Of a stretch of 64,000 bases of DNA, positions 33,694-49,393 are shown piece by piece. Origin of the DNA: Cranoglanis bouderius (taxonomy: Eukaryota > Chordata > Actinopteri > Siluriformes > Cranoglanididae); NCBI GenBank assembly GCA_023630585.1, contig CM042551.1, forward strand, positions 19,393,001-19,457,000, in the 5' to 3' direction. Numbering within the stretch: position 1 is the first letter of the stretch; each line of letters begins with the position of its first letter. Position numbers and translations under genes: made by a program. Under the pieces are notes generated by a model. The model ran no database searches. It was given only the letters and a program-made list of their open reading frames with translations, and had not been told where the DNA came from.

Positions 33694-36161
33694 TTTTACA
33701 TGACACAGTACGTTCAGTGAGGGAGTAAGGGAGATTGGAGACCCTGAACTTTAGTTCAGTAGAGTCAGTAAACCTGTGATAGAGCAAATACATAAACACA
33801 CGTCTACATGACATGATACAGTATGTGAAACCCTAAAAAATTAGTAGGATCATTTAATCTATAGGTGAAGCTCTAAAGACACAGCTTCAAGCAATAATTT
33901 TCTTAGTCTTACATAAAAGTCAAACATTATTAGAAGTGGAGGTTTTTTTTTCTTTTCTTACATTCTTAGAAGTGTTTTTGGAGATTTCCTCCCCCAAATC
34001 ATTGAATGAGTTTATTAAAAAACAAAAACAAAGATAAACTACACTATTACAAGCTCTGTACTGTTCCAGGCACATGTTTAATCAGAATTGTAACAGTCGA
34101 GTTAAAAGACAAACATGGCAAGATAAAACATGGAATTAAAACATGAAACTTTTGCACTAGTAATACTAAGCTTTCCTTTTGCATATAATGTACATAAATA
34201 CCTGACAAAACAGTAACCCAGTCAGATCACTTAGACAAATTTCAGCTCACTGCAAAACACTATAGAACTAAAGCATGGTATTTACCTTGTGAGACAAAGC
34301 ATTAGCAGATGAATAAGCTCTCTGTAAGTTATAAGCGTACATGGCTTTATATACACAGACTGTTCCTGTCTAAACCTCAGAATTATCTATGATCTTTAAT
34401 CAGTTATTGAAGAAAGTATCTTGATGGTTTGGTGCTTCGCACTCTTTGACATTTCAGAGTTTTCAGTCATTTTGTTCTGTGCCTACACACTCTAAAGCGT
34501 CCTCTTAGTCATAAACAACAAAGTAAGCAGGTGCTAATTGACAGTGGAGACATGAATATCGATGTTACTTCAAATCCATCATCACATTTATCATGGGACA
34601 TGTAACACATCATTTGCATACACACTGAAAACATCATGGGAAAGTGAAGTTCTTGTCCCTGACATGACATGTACAATGTGTCATGTAGTTTTATATTGGT
34701 ACAGCTGCCATCTGTAGAGTTTATCACACTTGATTGCACATTAAAGACTGGATTGGATTTGAATGCATTGACCTGCATTTGATTTTAGCCAAGGAAATGA
34801 GTTTCAGGAAGGAAATCTATTATTTGTCATTTTAAAAAAATGTAACTCATAAAATAATAACTCATAGGACATGAGAGTAAGCAACGTACTACTGATGTGT
34901 GTTTTGCCTAATTTGTTTTCTTTGTTTTTTCAGTTAGTCCTTTTTTTTTTTTGTAATACGGTCCACATTTCTCATTAGTGTCCCCTTTCTTTTAATTCTT
35001 GCACTGGGCCCATTGGAGATCATGAGATCATGTTGTCAAGATCTTCTGTATACATGAATAGAATAGAGTTTATACATAAGTTCTATCTTAGTGAAGTCAA
35101 CAATAATCAAAAACAAAACTACATGCATTGCACTGTAAATACGTATGAATTTTCTAGTAGTTTTTTTCCCTTTAAAAGGCACATATTAAAAACTAAAGAG
35201 GGGGGGGGGGGTGTTTAAATGGGGTTTCGTAATGTGATGGGTGAAAGATACGTAACATTTCTTTTCTTGTCAGTTTGTTTAGGGGGAAAAAGTGCTACTA
35301 GACTGATATGCAAAAATAAAACAATAAAAAAGGACTGACACTTCTATCGTGACGTAAAAGTGTGTGCCCAATGGATGCCGAAGCTCATGAGCTGAGCTTA
35401 ATACTGTACATACTGTACATATAAAACAAAAACACTCTGTCAGTCTGAGCTTCGGTTCCGTCTGATTACTGCAAATAAATCAACAATTAGTGCCACTAAT
35501 ACCATTCTGACTAAACTTCGATAAACAACATCAAATCAGTTGCCAAAAGTGACCTGGATGTGACATTATATGTGACATTACAATGTGACATTATACGTTT
35601 TCAGAATGTTAAACAAAGATGGAAAAACGTCTATAGCTGAGATCAGCAACTATAGTTGTGCACATATGTGATCTGATATATTTTGCATTTCAGTGACTAT
35701 CAGATTAAATCTGCTTCAGAAGAATAGTCATGTTGCTTTATCTCTGCAGGCTCAGTTTCCTGTTCACTTTTAAAGCTTGATAACAAGTGCTAAACTACAG
35801 TATGGGGCATTATCACAGGGCTGTCAATAATCTTTACCATCTCTTGTTTTGCCAGTACCTTTCTGTTGTTGTTTTTTTTTAACAAAATATAACCCAGCAA
35901 TCTGCACAAATTGATAGCCTCAAAGTCTCTTTTTGAAGATTTACACAGAGGCAAACACCAAGAATTAAGTCAACATCATGTCTATAAGTCTATTGTTTCT
36001 GCATGGGAGAGGTATCACTGTACATAGACTTTCATGTAACAGTCATTTTGTCTGTAGCCATTCATGGCTAAACATGCAACATGCAAGGACTTTTTAGACA
36101 GTTCCCAAGACCCTTTGCATGATAGCCTGTCAGTGTAGCAGTTCACAGAAATAGAAGTCTC
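33694..36161. other. Intergenic region between il4r start and il21r stop
   Basis: About 2.5 kb with no exon, transposase or named repeat recognised. It must hold the il4r promoter (minus strand, upstream of 33693) and the il21r 3' UTR. A G-run at 35200-35211 and scattered A/T homopolymers are the only simple repeats. Confidence 0.4.
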
Positions 36162-39100
36162 CTACAAAGAGTTGCTATTTTCTCCTGAGGCTGGCACAAA
36201 AGCCACCCACTGCTTGACATAGTTTGAATGGGTCCCCACAGAGTCGCCAAATAAAGCAGTATCCATTCGTTCTCCTCCTTCGCATTCGGAGCTCACTGGG
36301 CTCGAGCAGTCTGATTCCAAGAATCCACTGTCAATGGTGTCCAAGTCAAGGCCAATTTGAGGATAACCATAATCGGAGTGTTCGTTGGAGCTAAATGAAT
36401 CCAGTGAGAGCTCTTCACCATTCTCTGCGTCGTTGGCCTGCAGCTGCCAATCATCAAAACCCTGTCCTTCTGAACTCCCCCTGCTGTCCAGCACCGGATC
36501 CTCGGCTTCGTCAGGAACCTCCGCTGCGTTCCGATTAGTCTCTTGGAAATCCGACATGGCGCCCTCCTGTCCGGACACGGTCACGGTGTCCATGGAGATG
36601 TGGCCACCAGAGTGAGCAAGGCCAAGGCTGCTGCCTCCAAGGAAGTAACGCTTGGACAAGTCTGGGTTCATCAAGCTGAGAAGACTCCAGTCTCCTAGAC
36701 TACTGCCTCCGCTTCCTTGATCGCGGAGAAGAGGCCTCTGGAGCGTCACGGCAGCTTGCTGCTTCTCACACAGCACCTGCAGTGGAGCGCTCTTCTCCAG
36801 CACGTCAAAGCTGCTGAAGGTAAACACTGGTCCAACCCATTTCTGTAAAAATAAAACATAGAATGTTTAGAATGTGGACAGATCTGAGTCATTTCTGCAG
36901 CAAAAATGGAAAATGCGTTTGGATCTTGGGTATCACAGACATACACTATATGGCCAAAAGTTTCATCAGACCCACATGTGCTTGACGAACATCCCATTCC
37001 AGATTTATTCCCCCTTTGCTGTTTTAATAACCTCCACTCTTCCACTCTTACTGAGATCAGACACTGATTTCCGGTGCAGTCGGTGTTCCGGTTCATCCCA
37101 AAGGTGTTCAGTGGGGTTGAGGTCAGGGCTCTGTGCAGGACACTCGAGTTCTTCCAGTCCAACCTTGGCAAACCAAGTGTTCATGGAGCTCAATTTGAGC
37201 ACAGGGGCATTGTCATGCTGGAACAAGTTTGGGCCTCTTTAATTCCAGTGAAGGGAAATTGTAATGCTACAGCATTACAATTGGTGTGCAGTTGTGCATC
37301 ACTGACTGGGGCTGGAAGCCCATGAGACCCAACAAAAGGTCTTGGGAGCTGGTGGTTTTTACCCTTATGCACATATAAAGCTTATGAGATGAAGAAAGGC
37401 CACTTTGATTGACATGGAAGCGTAACACATTTAAAGCATTTATTTATTCATCTTTGGTAACTGCTTTCTCCTGGTCAGGGTAGCAAGAGATTAAATGACT
37501 AATATCTATTTACTGGAATTAGTCTTGGCCAATTCCCAACCCCGCCAGTTAGGTGTCCCCTATCATATGACAGCTACCAACTGGGGAGGGTGGAGATTAT
37601 AATGTGCTTCCTCCAAGACACGTGAAGCCCGCCAACCTCATGTTTCTGAACTGCTACTCATGCTGCATCACGTGCAGTGTAGCACACTTGGAGGAAAGCG
37701 TATCCACCCCTTTCTGCAGGCATGAGTTAACAAAAACCCGTGATTGGCTAGTGTCACTGTGATTCAGATGATTCACATGCCCTCTTACACAGACAGCATG
37801 TGCAGTGTCACTTCCTTGATTCCTGGCCATCGTCGGGAATCGGACACGCGATCTCCAGATATTGTAAATTGACAGAATTTACATTTGCGTATTGTTCAGA
37901 AAAACTAACTAAGAACCAAGTAAATATTTTAGGCAAATGAAAGCAAAAATAATAACTGCAGCAGCAGGAGGGACAGGTCAAACAGTCCTGCGGAAACCTC
38001 TAGTGCTCACAAGCATGTGTTTTGATCTTGGCTGTCCACAGTGGCCTGTGATTATGAACAGACTTAAACTTAGTGTATCATTTTCAGCCTCCTACTCATC
38101 TTACTCAAATGAAGAATGAATATCTAAACCTAAATCAGTACTCCAGTTATGAAACTAGAATACGATTTCGTCACTTCGGAAAAAAATGCTCACAGGTAAT
38201 TATTTGTTTTAGGTAGGGCACTGCAAGGGTCATGAGAGAGAGAAAAAAAAGCGAACATTGCGTGCAATGTCTAACATAACACGGTGGATTTAATGTTGCT
38301 TAAGACATGAACAAAAATCGACTGATCTTTAAACAGCTTAACTGTTAAGATAAAATCATGGGTCATATCAGGTTAAATGTCTTAAATGTCATCTTTCTGA
38401 CTCAGAAAAGCAACACTAATGACTCATTCTCAAACTAAGATAGAGTGCACAAGAGCTGAGTTGGAAGATCAGATCAGTGAGCCATCCAGAACACACTTTG
38501 TGTTCATTTTATCCCCTCAACAGAGCACATGTTCTGTCTCGAATACAGATCTAATACATTTATTTTCTTTCTCTTGTGCTAGCCTGTCGTCATTACCGTG
38601 ACCATTTCCACTGGAATTATTACACTTGATATATAATTTGGCTGCATGGAAGAACCTCCAACACAGTTAGTTAACATTTCTCAGGGGAGAAATGTTTTTT
38701 TTTTTTTTTTTTTTTTTTTTCACTACAGCCGCAAACCACTGCTACGCACCAACGTGACATCAAAACATAACCCTAGGGTTTGAAATCTTCTAGATTCTGT
38801 GAGCTCAAGACTGAGGGCTCCCCTCCTTTATCCAGTGGAAACTTCATAAAATTTCCCTTTGAGATACAAACATCTATATATAACTACCCACCTAATCTGA
38901 GTTCAGGGTTGAGATCAGAGTACTTTCCATTAGAGGGGAGAAGCGCTACTTTCATTTTGCACATGTAACTCAGGTCCACCCAGATGTGAGTGCCACAGAC
39001 CTCCCAGTGTTTTTTGAAGCCCCTGTAGACTGACTCATTCGAGTCCCCTTTTGCATGTGGTTAGAAGACTTATGCTATACTTCGCAGATAAAATTCCCTC

Positions 39101-42100
39101 TGACACACATCGTCTCTCAGTCCGTGGTTAACATTTGCAGCTGGAAGAGCTCTGAATCAGAAATGTCCGCCTCAGTATGTTCAAAACACAGCTTCTCTGG
39201 TCTCTTACCTTAAAGTCGCCTTGGTATGTGTGATAAAGGGGTTTGAAGAAATCGTGGGGGTCCGGGATATATTGAAACAGACACGGCTTCTTAACCAACC
39301 CCCTGTAGCTGAGGAACACAGATAGATAGAGAATCCTTATGAAATCGTATTATTTCAACAAAGTGTCAACTGATCGGGTGGTGCATCAGGATTTGAAGAA
39401 CACGCACACGAGAAGTGTGTCAATTATTAATGAACTGAAAACAAGAGCCTTCTTGATTTGAAGAGAACTGATGCACTGAAAACGGGTGAAATGTTTGATG
39501 CAGCAGCATCAGCACTGCACATCTGACTTCCTCTACTTTCTTGCCTCTGTGAACCGAAGGCTGCCTGCAAGCAGAACTCTTGCTGCCTTTGTGGTTTGTG
39601 TGAACGTAGGAGGCACAAAAGGACGGCGCGTGTACGGTAAAACGACTGATATCAATTACTGGAAAAGGAGGAGGCACTATTGATGTTTAAAATCAGCCAG
39701 ATTGTCTATTAAATAAACTAAGACTTCAGTTAATCATGAGAAAGATGAGAGATAACTTGCGGAGAATCACTGGAATAAAGAATAAAGATAATAGTAATAT
39801 GATTCAGTGATTCACATAACATGTGATTCAGTGTGTTCTGACTGTCTCAATCATTTTTTATTTTATTTTTTTTTAAAAACACCCACCAGTGCATCAGTAG
39901 CGCTTGTTAATAAAATTTATAAATGTACATAGGTATGAAAGATACTCACCACATCCCAAAGAACCCAACGAGTCCAATAACAAGAGGCAGCATCAAGAAG
40001 TACCATAAAGGCCCTGTAAAGTATGTGAAATAAAAAGCAAGGCGTGACAAATCTGAACCATAATTTACTGCTCTACACTTTTCAAAGGTGCAATCAATTA
40101 AAAATCAAATAAAAATCATGTCTTAATTAATCCGTATTAACCTGTGCCACAGAACACCACATTAGAAAACAAGTTTATAATATTCTTCAGTCTTTGTGCT
40201 TTAAAACAATTTATCAATACCAAAATATAATAACATTGCAAAATAATTTGCATTTTTGCAGAGTGACAAAATGCAGAGGAACAATTAGTTAAACTGTGTA
40301 GTTAAATGCGAAGCTCAAACGGTGTTTAGTCTAACATATAAACTCTTAAAGTAGTTAGGGACATCTGTAGAATCTGTAATATACTGTATGCATAAGTAAA
40401 AAAACTAAATATGAAAATATAACATAACTATTTTTATTGCTTGGTTATTAATGCAGATTTTATTTTATTTTATTTATTTATTTATTTATTTATCTATCTA
40501 TTTGGCAGTTGTACACTATTCTTGCAGAATGTGTTTGTAGCAGAATTAGTTAGTGTTAGGTCTATACAACTCCTGTATTTATGGTTTAATCAGTCAGTGC
40601 AGGTCTGCTGTTTAGAAAATAAGGTAAAGAACACTGAAGCACATGATATGGTTCAATTCAACCTTCCATGAGCAGACATTTGTTCCACAACATGCACGAC
40701 ATGACGTTCGGCAAGTTCAGACTTGAACAACTTTCACAACCTGATATTTTCATGAACTGAAAATGAAATTCCGTTATTAAAGTCTTACACAATGTTCCAG
40801 TAAAGCCGTGTCTATGAGGAATTTTTTTTTGTTTTTAATAATATATACGGACCAGGGTTAGGGTGGGGGCAGGTGCATTCGACGCTGTTGCTCCACTCGC
40901 TCCATTCGGTTTCACCGTCAACGTTCTTCATTTGCGAGTTCACTGAGGCCTGAACATCAACCACATACACCTTCCCTGGAGAGAGCAGGTCACACTGGAT
41001 CTCTTGGTACCTGCGGTCCTCTCCGACATTGTACACCTTGAAGTGCTTCTGCGTGGTGTAACAAATTCGGAAAACAAGATTGTTGTGTGCGAATGAACAA
41101 GCAAGAAAATCGCATACAGTGCATAGTGTTCAGAATATTACAGTGTTGTTGTTGGGTTTTTTTATTTAAAAAATTTTTTTTTTTACATTTTCTATTGGCT
41201 TGCTTGTTTTAAATTGCATTCATACAGATGTGCAACACTGGGATTTTTTTTTTTTTTTGGTAATGTCATCCATAACATAACATTAATGGTGTAACATTAT
41301 AAACTGGTGCACCATCACAGACTCTGTGATGTGTAAATGTTCAGTTAATACTAATAACAATGCAATGCAATGCAATGCCTTTACCTCATCCATGACGTCT
41401 TTTGGCCTTAAACGCACCCGGTACATCAAAAAACCAAACAGGTCGATATTTTCATACTCTTTATAGGCCATCTCCCAGGAGAGGTTGAATTCCTTATTAT
41501 TTTTAGTAAGAGTTAGATTCGCAGGCTGCTGTGGCTTAACTACAAAGAAAACAGATGGAAGAAACACACTGACGATTAAGAGGATAGATCTTTTCATAGA
41601 GTTCATTTGATTTTGAAAAGCTCATTTGAGTGGGAATCAAGAGTTTGTAACAAAAATAAATCCAGAAACGTACTCATCTGCTCCAACAGCATGACGCTTG
41701 AAGCGTACTCTTCCCTGTTGGTTTGTTGGTCGGCATGTTTTACTTTAAGTGTGCAAATGGTGTCAGGGTTTGCTATCAAGAAAAAGTTGTCTGGCTGTAT
41801 GGTACACCACTGATGTGGTGGTCTGATGACACATCTCCCATCTGTGCTACCCGCTGCATCGCTGAAAACACGAAAAGACAATGTGGTGAGATATCAATGA
41901 GCAAGATGCAAGGACAAGCAAGTAACACTTTCATCTGACACTTTCAATGCGCTTGGAAAGTAAAAGGTGTTGGATGAGCATCATAGGAGTGGAATTACAG
42001 AATTATGAGCCATATTCAAGGGACAAAATGGACGCAACGAAAAAAAGAAAAAAAAAAAAACCCAAACATAATCAACTGATACCTGCAGTTTGCATGAATC

Positions 42101-42384
42101 TCACAGAACAGTGTATTTTCCAAGCCTGAACAGGAACAGTTCAGTGTTGAGATATAGTCCGTGGTACAGCTTACATTACACGCACCATCTACTGCAAAAG
42201 GACAACATGGTCATTTCATTTCAGTTACTACTGAATTGCACAGCCTGCATATTCTCTGCTGACATAAACATAAACTCACTATAGGTACATCAACGACCTA
42301 TATCCATTAGAAGAACTCAGACTTACTCTGCCGAATAATTCCACACACCACGAACAGGAAAATGGCCAGGTATAACGTTGCCAT
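36162..42384 (-). CDS. il21r: Interleukin-21 receptor
   Basis: Eight minus-strand exons join in phase to 516 codons plus stop (human protein: 538 aa): 42384-42327 (signal peptide MATLYLAIFLFVVCG), 42191-42083, 41861-41674, 41539-41385, 41048-40853, 40013-39950, 39308-39209, 36842-36162. D1 begins CNVSCTTDYISTLNCSC, close to the human CYTDYLQTVIC start. D2 ends with a canonical WSXWS box, TEWSEWSNSV. Transmembrane: LWYFLMLPLVIGLVGFFGMW. Box1: IPDPHDFFKPLYHTYQGDFK, followed by KWVGPVFTFSS. The tail keeps SMDTVTV, GLDLDTIDSGFLESDCSSPV and YVKQWV near the C-terminus, all close to mammalian IL21R; YVKQ fits a STAT3-type YxxQ site. The receptor pairs with the common gamma chain and signals through JAK1/JAK3-STAT. 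The large last exon encodes most of the tail, usual for the family. Confidence 0.93.
36944..37285 (-). mobile_element. Tc1-like relic in il21r last intron
   Basis: Starts ACACTATATGGCCAAAAGTT. The minus strand encodes FQHDNAPVLKLSSMNTW and ECPAQSPDLNPTEHLWDE, the second and third DDE blocks. This uncut copy shows what was contiguous before the 15-20 kb nest formed. Confidence 0.75.
37437..37862 (-). repeat. tRNA-derived SINE with LINE2-type tail
   Basis: On the minus strand the head (about 37862-37830) reads GATCGCGTGTCCGATTCCCG, a decayed RNA polymerase III B box. The tail (37500-37440) reads GCTACCCTGACCAGGAGAAA then CAGTTACCAAAGATGAATAA, the L2-like 3' end. Length about 425 bp. It lies in sense orientation in the il21r intron. 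Confidence 0.65.
38697..38720. repeat. Poly-T tract
   Basis: A 24-bp T homopolymer in the il21r last intron. Around it (37863-39208) I see no other feature. Confidence 0.9.
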
Positions 42385-44147
42385 TATGAAGAGGAACACG
42401 CAAACTCAGTGTTCAGCTCGGCTCAGCTCAGCTGCTTATTAGACAGCACAAAAACAAAATCTGCAACAACAACAACAAAAAAAACACCCAATGATACAAA
42501 CTGCATGATAACTGTGTGTACAGTACACACACACACACACAAAAATGGAAGTGATATTTTTCGTTGTAATCAGAAAGCCAGAACACAGAAACAGAAAACG
42601 AACAAGAAGCAGAATTCGCTTTTAGTTCATTTTCACTTTCACTTATCTCACTTCTGTTAAAAAAGAGGAAAGTACGAGGCGAAAAAGAAGAAGAAGAAGA
42701 AGAAGAAGAAACAAACAACGATCTTTTGATGTCTCCAGAAATAGTTCGTAAACATGTTAAGAAGAAGCAAGAAAAAAGAAGTACTGACTTACTCGAACCG
42801 CTCTGATACCCCCAGCGAAGTTTTTACACCAAACATATCCAAATCTTCAAACGAGACTTTGATCAGGCCGCTGCTATATTTGGCTTAGCAAACATTACTT
42901 TTTTTCTTTTTCTTTTAAAAAAAAAAAAAAAGGTTTATACTGCATATACTGAGCTATCAATGCTGTCCTATTCACCGACAAGTTCATTCAACAGATGACG
43001 TCTGGGACATCATGACATGAAGGATGTGGTTTCGTGGTCTCCTGCAAAGAAAGCTGAAATGTCAAGCACCTCCTTCTATATGCTATCTTTTTTTTTTCAT
43101 TTCTAAGGTCACAAAAAATTGCAGCCTCATCGTTAACTGCTAACAAGTTAAACATCTGATGTTCAACAGTTCCTTCCTTTTTAAAAAAGAAAAAATCATG
43201 TTTCTAGATCAGTTTCCCTGAATGTGAGATTAATGTCTTAATAGTGAAGGAAGCTGTCCACCAGGTAGAATCATGTAAATGTGTTAAAATTTAAAGTAGC
43301 AGCTATGATTTGAATTTCGAAATACTATGTGCACTCTCGGTTTTCTCAGTGTATTTATTTAGCTTATTTTTGTAGTGCAGGGGTCAGACAGTATCTGTGA
43401 CTATAGACTATAGACATGTCTAATTGACATTACTTAACCTTAGGCGAGTGTGTCATGATTTATTTAACAATTGTTTAACGTTTAGTAGAAAGATTTGCAT
43501 TCAGGAAGTGACAATAAGACAGTGCACGTGCACTTTTGTTGGCATATTCACACGTACTGCACAAACACGGGCCTGGTGGTTAGCCAATAAGACGAGGTGT
43601 GAGAAGCCACCGGGCTTTATCAGAAAGGAGAAAACAAACATACTGTAAACTGGCACAAACACAACTCATTTCTGTGCTAACAATAAACATTACATCGAAC
43701 AAATCCAGGACATTAATATTATGCATCATATTAGCAGATTGCTCTATTGAAACTTTTCAGCTGCATACTTCTAATACATTTTGGTCACATATATTCAGTG
43801 TACTGGTAAATAACAGATTTATGACATTAAATTAGAGGCTTATAATTCCAACATCTGTCTAAAGCTGCTAATAATGACTGCGTTTAATGACACTGTGTTT
43901 GTTTCTGCTGTATCCAATGACTGTATAAAGGTCTATGGCTGTACCACTACAGCGTGTCCTGTTTTGCTCTATAGCGCGGCACGTGCCAGAGAACCACCCT
44001 CTCCCAGGAGAACACTATACAATCAACCGTTTAAATTCGCACATGTACAGATGAAGGCTGCTCAAGCAACTGCTCCTTTGCTCCTAGATGTCTGCAGTTT
44101 CCTTTTTTGAAAGTTTATATTTGAAGCAATATTGCTCATAAGCAACA
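42385..44147. other. il21r upstream region
   Basis: Upstream of the il21r ATG on the minus strand. Contains a short CA tract (42526-42541), a (GAA)n tract (42686-42711) and A-runs. There is no obvious TATA box and no recognised exon. An untranslated first exon may lie here. Confidence 0.4.
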
Positions 44148-44608
44148 CAGGTGCATCTCAAAAAATTAGAATATCGTGGAAAAGTTGATTTTTTCCCCGT
44201 AATTTAATTCAAAAAGTGGAACGTTCGTATATTCTAGATTCATTACACATGAAGTGAAATATCGCAAGCCTTTTTTTTTTTTGTTTTAATCTTGATGATT
44301 ACGGCTTATTTTTTTTTTAAAATTTATTACAGCTCATTGAAATAAAAAATCCAGTATCTCAAAATATTAGAATAAAGAATTTATAATACGGAAAAGTCGA
44401 CCTGAGAAAAGCTCTAATCAGCTAATTAAGACTTGCTGACTTGACAGTTGTCCAGAAGTATCATCGAGATTAAAAAAAAAAAAGGCTTGAAATATTTCAC
44501 TTTATGTGTAATGAATCTAGAATATATGAAAGTCATACTTTTTGAATTAAGTTACCGAAAAAAAACCCCAACTCTTTCACGATATTCAAATTTTTTGAGA
44601 TGCACCTG
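44148..44608. mobile_element. MITE-like Tc1 derivative
   Basis: Ends CAGGTGCATCTCAAAAAATT and its inverse, with long subterminal inverted repeats (CATTACACATGAAGTGAAAT / ATTTCACTTTATGTGTAATG) and no coding sequence. It is the shortest member of the family at 32464-33543 and related to 54690-56195. Confidence 0.85.
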
Positions 44609-46603
<1,995 letters not shown>

Positions 46604-46604
46604 T

Positions 46605-47984
46605 ACAGTCATGTGAAAAAATAAGTACACCCCCATGGAAATTGTTGGCTTTTTTGACATATTTGGGCAAGCAAACATTTGATCATCTTTGAAACAGTGC
46701 CTATTAATAAAGTTGATAAAATTCAACAAAACCACAATGAAAATTAACTTTTTCAATCATTTATTCAACAGAAATATCGATAAATGTGATATTCTTGGCC
46801 TCAGAAGCTAGTATTGCCCCCTTTAGCAGAAATAACTTCTTGTAGGGACTTTTTGTTTTACATAATTGTCCACCAGGTTTGCTGGGGTTTTTGACCACTC
46901 TTCCATGTAATATTCTTTCAGTTGAAAGATGTTTGGGGGTTTTCTTGCATGTGCTGCCCGTTTCAAATCCCCCCACAACATTTCAGTGGGATTCAAATCC
47001 AGGCTTTGACTAGGCCATTCCATAACCCTCCATTTCTTCTTTTTGAGCCTTTACTTGGTGGATTTGCTAGTGTGCTTAGGATCATTATCCTGTTGAAAGG
47101 TCCACTTTTTGTTCAACTTCAACTTTTGGACAGATGGCCTCAAGTTATCTTCAAGCACTCTTTGATATGATGCAGAATTCATAGTTAAATCAATGAATGC
47201 AAGCTGTCCAGTCCCTGAGGCAGGAAAGCAACCCCAAACCATAACATTTCCACCACTGTGTTCACAGATGGTATGAGGTGCTTCTCCTGAAAAGCTGTCT
47301 TTGCTCAGCGCCAAACATGTCTGCTGTTACTGTGGCCAAACAACTTGATCTTTGATTCGTCTGTCCAGAGCACATTATTCCAAAAGGCCTGGTCTTTGCC
47401 TATATGCTCGTTGGCAAACTGTAGTCTTGCAAAGGCTTTTCCTGGCATGCCTCCCATGCAGGACAAATTCAAATCTCTTTCTGATTGTAGAAGCATGCAC
47501 TTTGACACAAACAGTTGCAAGACTTACTAGAAGATCCTATGATGAAATGTTGGGGTTCTTGGAGACTTCTTTTTGCATCAGACAGTCTGCTCTTGGGCTG
47601 AATTTGCTGGGATGGCCAGTCCTGGACAAATTGGCAGTCAATTGAAACCTGTGCCATTTGCTGATGATTTTCCTTACAGTGGAATGATGTATTTCAAATA
47701 ATTTGGAGATCTTTTTAAATCCCTTGCCAGACTCATAGGCATCCACAACCTTTTTTTTTCTGAAGGCCTTACAGAACTCTTTAGATCTTGGCATGATGAC
47801 ACCACACACCTCAATAACAAAGGGAACACCAGACACTAGATATGAGAGGGGTGTAAATAAGACCGGTTCCACCTGCACTCCCTAAGCAGGTTCTAATCAC
47901 TGGCACCCAGTCTTCAACACCTGATTCTAATTTTATGAATTTGAAGCTATGATAAATGGTGTACTTACTTTTTCCATGTGACTG
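46605..47984 (-). mobile_element. Tc1-like element with broken transposase
   Basis: The ends CAGTCATGTGAAAAAATAAG and CAGTCACATGGAAAAAGTAA are inverted repeats. The minus-strand transposase starts at about 47792 (MPRSKEFCKAFRKKKVVDAY) and shows STVRKIISKWHRFQLTANLS, VLWTDESKIKLFG, GGNVMVWGCFPASGTGQLAF, WTFQQDNDPKHTSKSTK and PSQSLDLNPTEMLWGDLKRA. All three catalytic blocks are visible but several stops and frameshifts separate them. Length 1.38 kb is close to an intact element. Confidence 0.9.
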
Positions 47985-48000
47985 ATCTGTTTTTTGTTAA

Positions 48001-48776
48001 TTGAGCCATTCCACCGAATGGGTGCCATTTATGTCCCCAGAATATTTTATGTATAAAAATGCATGACAATTAACTCTAAAATACATTTTATTAAGCAAAG
48101 TGTCCTCCACATGAACCTAACTGCAAATTTAAAATATATAATTAAAAACATTAATAAAAACTACCTAGAACACTAAAAAATATCAGTTTTTGCATGTCTT
48201 CACTCTATCTCTGTACTTTACATTGAAATATAATGATTAAAGTCCTTCAGAAATCTTATTTTTTCCCCATTGTTCTGTGACTTTATATCCAGTCTATGAT
48301 TTAAAATACTTTTTTCATGAGAAATCCATAACATTTTAGATAAAATACACATTTTAGTCGTGTCCCCGGGTTTTCACTCAGTCCTGTTACCCAGACACAT
48401 TGCCCTCCTTGAGAAACTTGGAACATTCCACAAGACTTACCAAAAGTAAGTCCTCTCATTTTCTTTTCTGTACATTTGATGATATTGCAGCTATGTCTGA
48501 GAGGGTCAATCTCAACATACTGTCCTGTTACCTAAATTATTTTTTAGATGTTATTTGTTTATTTTAAATATACACATTTTTGGTAAATCATTAGAATTTG
48601 CTCAGTATCCTCATGCTATTAGCATGTATGCCATGTGGCTATATTTCATGTATTTGTTAATTCTATGGTAAAAACTCAGTCCTGTTACTCATATAAACCA
48701 TAACAGGACTGAGTAATAGGTAACAGGACTGAGTAGCATCCTATGGTGTATTGATTTATTAGTGTGGATATCACAG

Positions 48777-48814
<38 letters not shown>

Positions 48815-49031
48815 ACACACACACAGACACACACACACACACACCCACACACTCACAGACATACACACACACACAGACACACACACACACACACTCAGGC
48901 ATACACACACACACTCACACACACACACACACCCACACACATTCACAGACATACACACACACACACACTCACATACCCACACACTCACAGACATACACAC
49001 ACACACGCACACATTCACAGACATACACACA

Positions 49032-49087
<56 letters not shown>

Positions 49088-49284
49088 TACCCACACACTC
49101 ACAGACATACACACACACACGCACACATTCACAGACATACACACACAAACACACACACACACACATACACTCACAGACATACACACTCACAGACACACAC
49201 ACACACTCACAGACATACACACACAAACACACTCACATACCCACACACTCACAGACATACACACACACACACACACACTCACAG

Positions 49285-49322
<38 letters not shown>

Positions 49323-49361
49323 TCACAGACATACACACTCACAGACATACACACTCACAGA

Positions 49362-49393
<32 letters not shown>

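Noticed and set aside
37830..37862. A tRNA gene
   Set aside because: Only a decayed B box is present, in the head of a SINE; no cloverleaf or A box of tRNA quality.
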